From positions 62,001 to 126,000 of the forward strand of contig CAYZGU010000022.1 in the NCBI GenBank assembly GCA_964478165.1: 64,000 nt of DNA. The letters are read 5' to 3'. The stretch's first letter is position 1. Every line of letters begins with the position of its first letter. The notes beneath the pieces were generated by a model. It saw only the letters and a program-made list of their open reading frames with translations, made no database searches and had not been told where the DNA came from. Positions 35,234 to 45,800 of the stretch are shown here, piece after piece. Source of the stretch: CAYZGU01 sp964478165 (GTDB taxonomy: Bacteria; Poribacteria; WGA-4E; JAJDTR01). Position numbers and translations under genes: made by a program.

Positions 35234-36265
35234 ATGCAAATCCGTTGTTTCTTTAAGATTTACACACTGTTGGTTTTATTTGTTGGCAGTGACATGTGTT
35301 TGCATTGTTTTGCTCAAGACGGGGAGGAACTGAGCGTCGCTGCTACCTATCTTGGGTATGATGATATCTATCGAGAATTCAAGCGCGGCAAGTGTAAGAG
35401 TTGTCATCCGGCAATCTGGCGGGAATGGGAAAGCTCGATGCACGGGCAAGCGTGGAAAGATCCAATCTATCAGCGAGCCGCAAGCGAAGTGGCCGATCGA
35501 GAAAATAAATGCGACCCATGTCACGCACCTGAACCGGTTCTGATTACTGGTATTGGCAAGATGCCAAAGTTGCGCGCAGAGGATCGTAGTTTCGGCGTCT
35601 CTTGCCTAGTGTGTCACATTGATGCCCACGGAGCGATGCACGGGCCCCCTTCGAGCATCGATGCAGTGTTCCACGCAAACGTCACTGACGAAATTTATGC
35701 GGATTCAACCGAATTGTGTGGTACCTGTCACGGTCAACCGAGTGTTCCTGAGCACAATCAACTTGCGAGTTTTAAAGGTAGTCCAGCCGATAAGGCAGGT
35801 AAAAGTTGCTCCCATTGTCATATGCCCCGTGTCAAACGGCTACAGAGTACGCGAAGTTATTCGGAAATTACCGGGAGGCGGCATACTTGGATTGGGAGTC
35901 GAAGCGTGCGTATGCTCAAGCGTGGAGCCGACTTGAGCATAATGCATCGTAGCGGGAAGGTGGTTATCAGTCTCACCAACAGAGCGGGTCACATTTTGCC
36001 TGGTGACGCCTTGCGAGTACTGACACTTGATGTACATATATCTGAGCCCGTGCACGCGATTGCGCGTGAATCGCGAGTCTTTATTTCTGCCAGATCTGGT
36101 CATGGGGGCAGTGATAATCGACTCCGCGCAGGCGAGACGCGTGAATTTGAGTACCCAGTCAGCGCAGAAGTGAAGGTTGATGCGAAACTTGTCTATCGGT
36201 TGACAGCGGATGCAGTCGAGTCCGAATGGGTAGTCATGCTAGAGCGCAGTCATTACTTTCCATGA
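35234..36265 (+). CDS. Exported five-heme cytochrome c
   Basis: The 343-residue protein has a signal peptide (IYTLLVLFVGSDMCLHCFA) and five CxxCH heme motifs between residues 54 and 196: CKSCH, CDPCH, CLVCH, CGTCH and CSHCH. The spacing resembles the cytochrome c554/multiheme group. The last 140 residues contain no heme motif and look beta-rich (VVISLTNRAGHILPGD). ATG 35234 gives the signal peptide, and an upstream in-frame start at 35192 would place it internally. It may exchange electrons with the periplasmic chain. The preceding gene is ferrochelatase. Confidence 0.88.
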   Translation: MQIRCFFKIYTLLVLFVGSDMCLHCFAQDGEELSVAATYLGYDDIYREFKRGKCKSCHPAIWREWESSMHGQAWKDPIYQRAASEVADRENKCDPCHAPEPVLITGIGKMPKLRAEDRSFGVSCLVCHIDAHGAMHGPPSSIDAVFHANVTDEIYADSTELCGTCHGQPSVPEHNQLASFKGSPADKAGKSCSHCHMPRVKRLQSTRSYSEITGRRHTWIGSRSVRMLKRGADLSIMHRSGKVVISLTNRAGHILPGDALRVLTLDVHISEPVHAIARESRVFISARSGHGGSDNRLRAGETREFEYPVSAEVKVDAKLVYRLTADAVESEWVVMLERSHYFP

Positions 36266-36286
36266 CTCGGTTAGTGGCTTTCAACC

Positions 36287-36341
36287 GACAGACGGCTCAC
36301 TTCATTTTTGGCAGGCTTCTGTCTTAATTTTGTGTTTTTTT
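36287..36341 (+). terminator. Possible rho-independent terminator after the multiheme cytochrome
   Basis: GACAGA at 36287-36292 pairs with TCTGTC at 36318-36323, with a 25-base loop, and a T-rich run follows to about 36341. The stem is short for its loop, so the call is tentative. Its place just after the cytochrome gene fits. Confidence 0.35.
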
Positions 36342-36501
36342 TGAAACCGTATAATTTCGTCGACGTAAATCATGTCGTCGCAGTATGTCGCTGTAGCACG
36401 AGGATTGAATTGTGAATGTCAGACGGCTGCGCCCTCGATTTTCTGTTACGAATGTTATCGAAATAGTTTTTCCAAAAAAGCAAATAACTCTCAAAAAACC
36501 C

Positions 36502-36530
36502 TTGACAAATGCTTTAATTCGTTATATTAT
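36502..36530 (+). promoter_or_regulatory. Strong sigma70-type promoter of the giant surface gene
   Basis: TTGACA at 36502-36507 is a perfect -35 box, the spacer is 17 bases, and TATTAT at 36525-36530 matches five of six -10 positions. An A-rich stretch upstream (36473-36499) could act as an UP element. Transcription would start near 36537. It is one of the two best promoters in the window, fitting an abundant surface protein. Confidence 0.8.
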
Positions 36531-36814
36531 ACAGCGGTTTCATCTTAGTGGCTTTCTTCATCTACTCATAAATTGAAAAAGGATTTAAGAACAGATAAGC
36601 ATTTTAAGAGGATAAATCTCTTGCGTGAGAGCGAGTGCGAAGGCGCCTCTCAACTTAGATATTGGAAAATCGTCCCGATTTTGGGATTTTGCTTGTTTTA
36701 GCGAAAGGGTTACAGTTCGTTATGGATATCGCGAGTCAACCTGATAGAAGAAGAGACAGTGTCAAAGGTTCAACTGCAGCTTCGAAACAACAACCAAGGA
36801 GGAAACAACCGATT

Positions 36815-39800
36815 ATGGGCAGCATGAAAGCTAGCAAATTAGGTGTTTTGGGTCTAGTCGCATTGATGATAATGCTAGGCGGTTTCGCGGATTCCGCTTC
36901 AGCACAATTTGCCGCTACTTCCCCGACTGCACCTCTGACAGCGGGAAGCGCTGACAATACAATTACAATTGTTTTGTCAGGTATTGATACCGCAGAAGGG
37001 GGAATCACGGTTGAACCACCAGCTGGATGGGTGGATCTTGAACTCGCCGATGATACTGCCGCCGGTTATACAACGGGGGTTACCGCGTACGCTGGAACTG
37101 CCGGCGATGGGAGCCTAGTTGACATTGATCCTACGGCGGAAACTCTCACCTTGGTTTACGGTACTATTAACGTGAGTACCGGAAACGGAGGAGTCACAGC
37201 CCATGATACGGTCGGAACCCACACCTTTACCTTCATACAGATGGAAATCGCCGATGATACGACCACCCTGGCTACCGCGACGGTTGACATCTCTACAGAA
37301 GCGGTTGGATCGGGCGCTGTCACCCCGGCTTCCACCGTCTCCTCCGGAGGGCTAACGGGCCAAGAAGTAATATTCACCTACACGGCCGTGGGTAATGATG
37401 GTGTTAATCCAGATATACTTAACAATGGTACCTTTACGTTGGCCGTTCCGAACGCTTTCACTAATCCAAGTGGAAACGTTGTAGTTGCCGCCGACGTAGG
37501 TTCTCCAACCCTTGGCACCACCGTCATTAGCGCCGGGGCAAGTGAGTATACGATCACCGTGCCTATTACTCAGATGAGCGGCGGAGACACGTTCACTATC
37601 ACTTACTCTGGCATTACCATTCCTGTTAATGGCTCAGACGACCCGACGGATTACGAATTCTCATCCAGAATTGGCTTTGGGGCTAATCTTGATCTCCTTG
37701 CAAGTGGCAGCCCTTCCGTTACAGCAAACAAAGCCGCTGACGGGTCCGGAACCGTCGCCGTCGTTAGCGGGGCTAGTGTTGAGGCAAGTAGTACCGGTAA
37801 TTCGATTGTTTTCCGCCTAACCGCCGCAGGCACGTTGAGCGGAGGCGAGGTGCGAATTGTAGTTCCCGCCGGATGGACAGCCCCACAAGGTAGTGCGGGA
37901 AGCGCTGGTTATACCTCCCTTTCGGTCGGAGCTGATGTTGCCACACTATCTTTTGATGAACAAAAAATTAATATCGCGATCGCAGATTTGGAAATTGGTG
38001 AGACTTTTGACATCACCTATGCCGATGTGACCGCACCAAGCGATCTCGGAACGGACATTTTCACGACATATGTGGTTGCCGACGACACCGTTACTGAGGA
38101 CCCGAGCGAAGAGATTACGCATCAACCTAACGTGACAGTCCAGGCGGCCGATGGATCAGGAACAGCAACCCTCAGCCCGGCCAGCACGGAAGCAGGAAGC
38201 TCTACAGCCCTGGCCTTCACATTTACCGCAGCCGGAAGTATGGACGATGGTAAAGTTTCAGTCACCATCGACTCAGACTGGCCTGCGCCCTCGGGTAACA
38301 CCGTAGTTACCACAAGCGGCTCAACGGGTACCCCAGTGTATGTCGGACGGACCGTTACGGTGCCCATAAACAATTTAGATAACTCCCAACAAGTGGTCAT
38401 AACGTATACCGCTGACGCTCCTGCAGAGGGAGGCGTGACCTCCTTATTTGTGGTTAAGTCCCAGGGCACAGCGTCCGGACTATTGACACAGGTCGGCGAC
38501 CCACTTGAGGTGGCAGTAGGAAACGCAGGAGACGGCACTGGCACATTAGCAATTTTGCCAGAGACCGCCGCCGCAGCCACAGAAGCTAGTGTTGTTACAC
38601 TGACCTACACAGCCGCCGGTACAATGGACGGTGGAGCAGTGCGACTCTTTCAAACCACACTTGCCGACATGGATGGCGAGGGAGTGGTCGCTGTTGAGTC
38701 AACCGGAACCATTGGCGAACTCACGCTCCTTAGCAACCGAGTGATAGTTCCAATAACTTCACTCGAAGCTGGTGAAACCGTCACGTTCACCTATACCGTA
38801 GATCTGCCGACAAGCGCGGAGGAAGATTTCGTTCCCGCAATCGTTGGCAGTATGGGTTCCGATGGTGGAGGAATCGTAAATCTCGCGGATGAGAGCATTG
38901 ACATAAAGAACGCCGTCGACGGAACCGGCACCTCATCAATCGGACTAGCCGGAGCAACTACGATCGGCACCGCGGATCATTCCTCAAACGCTGGTAGCGC
39001 CGCAACCGCATATGACATAGTCTTCAACCCCGCAGGCACTATGGACACCGGCGAAATTACCGTGTCGATTCCAGCTGAGTTTACCAGTCCTGTTATAAGC
39101 ACGGGCGCTGCTGATGCTGACGGAGAGCTGTTAGTCTTCCTCGCGCAAGATGATGGCACGGGAGCTGATGTCGCCTCCGATGGCATTCTCGGCGCAGAGG
39201 AAGTGGCAAATGGCTCTGCCGTGGACCACACTATCTTCGGCCGCCTGGTCACTATTCCCCTCGGAGGCACGATCGACGATGATGTTGATGCCACTGGTAG
39301 TGCACATTTCGTCGTGGTACGGTACGTCGCCACCGTTGGCACCGTTACGGGAACCTACGCCTTCCCGATACAAGCTAAATCACTAGAAGACGGCACCTTA
39401 ACGGACCTTGCCGCACAGTCAACGATTACAGTCACGAACGCCGCTGACGGCTCAGGCACACTTGCCGTAACCCCGGCGGAAATTCCGGTGAACACAGCCA
39501 ATGTAACTATTGAACTGGTCTATACTCCAGCTGGACCCATAGATGGCGGTCTCTTGACGTTTACCGAGATGGCTGACGCAGACTGGACTAAGCCAGGCGG
39601 TACCGTTGGCGCGAACGAGACCGACGAACCGGGTTACGTTGTTGTGACGGCGCTCGACTCTGATGGAGCCGCCATATCCGGCGCTCTCGGTGCGCTTACG
39701 TTCCCGACACAGAGTAATGTACGCACCTTGACGGTTGAAGTCGTTTCCCTCGGATTCGGCGATACCGTGTTGGTTGAATACGGAGCCGGAGATGGAAGCC

Positions 39801-42800
39801 TGACCGCTCCCGGAACGGCAGGAAATACCTATGATTTTCAGCTCTCGGTCCAAGGCTCTGCTGACGGCGCGCTAGCAGGACTCGCTGGGGGGGCAGAAAC
39901 TATCACCGTGACCAGTATCGAGGGTAGCGGCACCATTGCTGTCAATCAGGATTATGTTGTCGAGGGCTCCACTAATACCTACGTCTTCACGTATACTGCT
40001 GCGGCACCGGTTCAGGCTATTGAGATCGAGGTGCCTGCCGGCTTCACGGCGCCGGTCATCACAGAGGGTAGCGAGGAAGATCCTGGTTTTACGACCACGA
40101 CGGCCGGAACTCTGGGTATCACTGGTCAGACGATTGAACTTACCGGGCTAACGCTCGCGGCCGACGACGTTGTTACAATCACATACAAAGAGGCCGTAGC
40201 ACCTGGTACGGCAGCGGCGGGCCTCGGTGACATTCTTGTCTACACTTCAGCCACCGACGGCGATATTGTTCAGGACCCGTCTAATCAGATTGACACTGCC
40301 GAAATGGACATGGAGGTGTTTGTCGTTGCTGCTGAGGCCGAGGGTAAAGTCGTTGCCGCATCAGATGATGACCACACAGCCGCCGGAGGGGCGATTGTTA
40401 TAGCAGGAACGGCTCGTGCTGCTGTTGAGGACGCGGCCGTGACCTTCATTTACAAACCGGAAAGCTTTATTAAAGATGGTCAATTTATTATAGACCTACC
40501 GGCCGGACTGAGCGCACCGACGCTGGAGGCTGGCGAACTCGGAGCGGTTTCAGCGGCGCTGAAAAGCGACACGGACGGAGCAGAAACAGATGTGACCGCC
40601 AATCTGTCAGTCTCAGGTCAAAAAATAACGCTTGACATTGAGACGCTCACGGAGGACACGGATGGAGCGAGTAATGACGATGGATACGTCTCAGTCACGT
40701 ACAGCCCATTTGCGTCGCCAGCGGCACAGGGTGATTACGAAGCCGACGTTTCAGTCCGTTCATACCCGTCGGGCGCGTTGACGACCATTCTTAATAATGA
40801 GGTAATAGGAGGCACCGGAGGTAGCGTAGCCATTTCGGTTGGCGTGGCCGAGTCCGGTAGCGGTACGTTTACGTTCGACGGACCTGCAGAGGTCAATGGC
40901 GGAGCGTCCGCTGCCTTCACCTTCACCTACACAGCGGCCGGCACGATGGACGGAGGACAGCTAGGAATCACTGAAATCGCTGGTTTCAGCGCCGCTAATG
41001 TTGAGGATACCCCAGCGGTTGGTTTTGTGACCGTTGAGGCGTCGGCAGGCGCGACAGTCGCTATTGCAGCGCCGACGGACGGAGTCCCGCTCGCGGCTGA
41101 TGGTAGTGAAAAGATTCTTATAGATCTAACTACATTCGCACCGGGAGACACCGTCACGATAATCTATGGCGCCGGTGAGGACCTTGGCGCAGTTATCCCG
41201 GGAACCGTTGGGTCACATAATTTTGTCTTGGAAAGCCTCGCTGGCGGAGATGCGTTCGCCGCCGTTGGCGATCCGAACGAAAATGGAGAAGCCGCGGTGG
41301 AGATTATTAACGCCGCTGACGGCTCGGGTACGCTCGCTGCAATCAGCGTCGAGGATGGAGCGCTCACCGCTGCTGCGACGGGGGTTCACTTGCGCTTTAC
41401 ATATACCGCCATTGGTGCGATGGACGGCGGCGCCCTCCGGTTCACTGTCCCATCGGGATGGACGGAACCTCAGGGTAGCGACGGGGTGGCTGGCTGGGTT
41501 AGCGTTACAGGTACCGCGTCGGTCCTAGGAACTCCTGAGTTCTCTGCTGCTAGCGTTGTTGTTCCGATTACCACGATGGCGGCTACTCAGACCATCGTAC
41601 TGAATTATGGCGATACAGACGGAGCTGGAGCAGCAGCTGGAACGGCAGTAACTCCGGTCGCGGGCGATAGTGAGTTCTCAATTCAGACTCGCGCTACCGC
41701 CGATGGAACGCTCACCGCGCTTGACGATGCCGCTCTCACTGTCGCCGTGACAAATGCGGCGGCTGGCACAGGCTCTCACGATCTGACGGACGGCGTTAGC
41801 CTCGTGGCGGGAAGCACCGCCAATGAGATTAGCATTGTTTTCACAGCGGTAGGTACAATGGACGGGGGTAGGGTGAGCCTCACCGACTCTAATACCACTC
41901 TTGCCGCCTTCACATCAGATAATATAACCGCAAGCGCGAGCGGAGGGGAAATTGGCGACATCGACATAACTGCCGACGCCATCACAATTCCGATCGTCAC
42001 TTTAGGTGCTGCTGAGACTATCACTATTGTTCATACCTTGGACGCCCACACGGCGACCGGCTCCGGTGACTCGCTGGTTGTCGGTAGTGATGACGATGCA
42101 GCCGACGCAACAGTAGCGGTCGGTGATCCAATAGTGATCACGACCACAGCTGCAGCGCCCGGAAGCGGTACGGGTACAAGTAATAAGACGGTTGCCGCCA
42201 AGGGTGGGACAATACCCAACGATGGTGACGCAACAGAAATCGTCTTCACGTATACCGCCGCAGGCGAAATCGACACAGGCGGCGTGATAGAACTGCACAT
42301 TGCCAGTGGCTGGACTGCCCCGACTGTGGAAGCGGACGCTGACGGCGAAATCACAGTGGCTTCATCTGACGACGCGACCGTCACTGATATAGTCATCGAT
42401 GGCCAGGTTGTGACCGTCACGGTCGGCGTCAATGAGCTAGCGGCAACGGAGACCGTGACATTTACCTATGACAAGGCCACCGCCCCAGATGAATCGGCAG
42501 TGCACACGTTCGACATTCTGACGGGTGGGGATGCGGACGCCGTAGCAGCGGCTATCGCCTCACCGATACAAATTACCACGACGAGCACAGGCGATGGCTC
42601 GGGTTCAATGGTTGTGGATATAGACAGCATCCATGCCGCGCTAACGGGCGCCTTAGCCTTTACCTATACAGCAGTTGAGGCTATCACCGCTGGTCAAGTA
42701 AATATTAGCGTTCCGGCGAGCTTCAGCGACGGAACGGTTAGTGTAACTGCAAATGATGCTGCCGCAGCCGATGTTACGATAGCGAGTGCAGTGGCAGCCG

Positions 42801-45800
42801 TTGTGGTTGACGGTACCGTAGAGATTACGGTCGGAACCCTGGCCCCACAATCTCAAGTCGTCTTAACTTATGCCGATCTAGTAGGACCGACAGTTGCGGC
42901 GGATTATGAGTTCGTGTCGTCATCACAACTCACCGCAGACGGGACCATGACAAATCTTGATTCAAGTCCGACTGTTACGGTCACGAACGCTGCAGATGGT
43001 ACAGGAACCGCCTCGTATCTGGGCGGCGAAATCTCAGCAGGCAGTGACGGAAACTCACTCACTTTCGAGTTCGTACCAGCAGGAACTATGGATGGAGGCG
43101 AGATAGTGTTTGGCGTCCCAACGGACTGGACGGAACCGCAAGGAACTGAATCGACCGCGGGTTATACAGTCGTCACGTCCGATGGCTCCGTGGGAACTCC
43201 CACCTTCGCAGATGGGAATGTCACAATTCCAATCACTACGCTTGGACCCGCCGATAAAATCACGATTGTCTACGGTAGTGGCAGCGGCTCCTCAGGCGCA
43301 ACCGCACAGACTCAGTCTGATGCCGCAGCAAGGTTCACGGTCCAATCCGCGGGCGCTAGCGACGGCACCGCGACGGCAATAGCTGACGCGGCATCCACCG
43401 ACGTGTCGGTCGGTAATGTACGCGATGGGTCGGGAACACTCGCGCTTGATTTGGAGACCGCGACAGCCGGCAATACCGTTACTCTCGCGTTTACCTACAC
43501 ACCTATCGGTAGTATCGATGGCGGCCAGCTTAGCATAACTACACCCGATGGCTGGCCCAATCCGGATTCGGGAAATACTGTTGCCGGTGTAACGGCAGGC
43601 GTCGAGCTCGGTGCACTGTCCTTCTCAGGTGCCACCGTGACCGTGCCGATTAGTTCCTTGACCTCCGGACAGAGCGCCGAATTGGCGTATACGGTTGTTG
43701 TCCCGTCGGTGCTTGGTACCGCCGTGTTCGCGGCCAAATCCCAAGGCGATGCTGAGGGAACGCTGGTCGAGCTGGACAACGGCTCTCCAAGTCTTACGGT
43801 GCATGATGCGGCAGACGGTTCGGGAGACGCTGAGATAACCCACACCGCCATTGCGGCCGCCAGTGCAGCCAATAGTCTCGAAGTCGTTTTTACGGCTGCA
43901 GGGATTATGACTGATGGAGCAACTGTAAGTATACTTGTTCCTAGTGAGTTTACCCCTCAGTCCGGCGACATTAGCCCGAGCTCCACCGGCGAAATCGATG
44001 CTGATGCCGCAACGTACGTGGACGGATTGGTAACTATTCCCGTTACGTCGCTCGAGACTGACGAGACAGTAACCTTAGTGCTCACGCTCGACGCACCGGC
44101 CGCGGCAGGAGATTACGCATTTACAATCTCCTCCACTGGTGGTGCGGGAGGCACATCGACAGGTATAGCCGCGGGGCCAATTGCGATTACGGTTGGCGAG
44201 GCGGCAGATGGCTCGGGTAGCGCGACCGCGTCAACAACCCCAGACACAATCGAGGCGAGCAGCGACGAAAACACGGTTACCGTTGTCTATACCGCGGTAG
44301 GAACGATCGTGGATGGCCGGGTGGTCGTAGAGCTTCCAACTGGCTGGTCGGCGGTCTCCGCCAACGCTTCGTCCGATGACGGTGCTAGTGTCGAACCGCC
44401 GATTCTCTCAGGCAATCAAATTGCCGTCCGCATTAATAGCATGGCTGCGGATGAGTCAGTGTCCATCGCGATTAATGATGTCACCTCGAATGATGTGCTT
44501 GGCCCTGTGACGTTCAACGTTCTGTCCCGCGGCAGCGCAGCCGGTAGCTCTACCGCGCTTGCGGCTGGTAGTCCGGAAGTATGGAATGGTCAGGTCGTGG
44601 AAATCACAGCGATCAGCGTTGCGGGAAGTCCAGGTTCAGCTGGTGACACAATAACAGTGTCCGCGACCGGCACGGCGGGTCAAAGTGCCACGTTCTCAAT
44701 TAGCGGGGACTTGGCGACCGACAAGGCTATGACCGAGACTGAGAGCGGCAGCTATAGTGGTGAGTTCGTGCCTGTTGTTGACGTTCACGCCGACGGCACA
44801 TATGATGTTACGGTCGTTCTTGGCCCGGTGTCGGATAGCTTGACTGCAGGCGTCGTCATTGAGACTCCCGAAGAGCCGGCGACCCCGCAATTTACTATGT
44901 CGATACCAGCCGGTACGAGCTTGATTCACGTACCATTGGCCGTAGCCTCTGTTGACGGCGTTGCAACTAGCCTTGAGAGCGTCGGAGACCTCTTTGATGC
45001 CCTTGGCGATGCGGTAAACTTCCTGATTACGCATGACGCCGCTGGCGCAAAGTTTGACAGCTACCTTGGCGCTGCTAGTGCAGGGACAGACGCTGATCGC
45101 ACCCTTTCCGAGGATCTCGGAATAATTGCGATTATGACCGACGCCGCAGAGCTCGTGGTCGAGGGCGACGCACTGGGTACGGATGGTGTAAGCGCAATCA
45201 GCCTAGTAGCTGGCCTGAATTTGGTAGGCGTTCCCCTTGAGGACCCCGCCTTCGGCGACGTGAGCGATCTGTTATCGCTGGAAGGTGCTAGTAGCGTGAT
45301 AGTTGCTGACGGCGACGTATTCAGGGTGGTCGGTGCTGCTGGTGACGCGGGTGACGCTGCGATAACAGGCGGGCAAGGGTACATTATTGTCGCCGCCGCA
45401 GAGGGCACTACCGATGTCAGTGGTACGGCGTGGGTGAACGGGGCGGATTCTGGAGCAGCACCGCCTTTGGCTCTCACGGGCTTTCAGAGTATCACGCGTA
45501 CGCCAGTTCTAAACGTCAGCGGCCTTCTGGCTGAAGGCAACGTGCAACTGCGAAAAGATAATCTGCGTCTATCCTTGAAGAACCTAACGACTGGTACGTC
45601 GATGAGCCCAGCTCTAGATGATGCGAATCGTTTCGGGGTTACTCTGGTTGATCTCGTTGGTCATGCAGCTCAGATTGGGGATGTGCTTGAGCTAGTGGCT
45701 GAGTCGCCGAACCCGCTTCTCGGTATTCGCCCAGTCCATCATGTCGTTACCGCAGACGATGTGCAGGCTAGCCGGATTAATATGGCAGAGCTTGTTGCCT

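Larger units (their letters stand above)
36266..36814 (+). other. Intergenic and long leader region before the giant surface gene
   Basis: The 549 bases hold a possible terminator (36287-36341), an A/T-rich stretch, a strong promoter (36502-36530) and a leader of about 280 bases. In-frame TTG 36662 and ATG 36722 would extend the giant protein, but the stretch they encode looks unlike a secreted N-terminus. Confidence 0.5.

Noticed and set aside
36662..36814. N-terminal extension of the giant protein from TTG 36662 or ATG 36722
   Set aside because: The extension would bury the signal peptide, is rich in Lys/Arg/Gln, and the AAGGAGG site lies inside it just before ATG 36815.
37740..44600. Regular repeats that might suggest a CRISPR array
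   Set aside because: The period is 400-500 bases, lies within one open frame and the copies differ in DNA; there are no short identical repeats with unique spacers and no cas genes.
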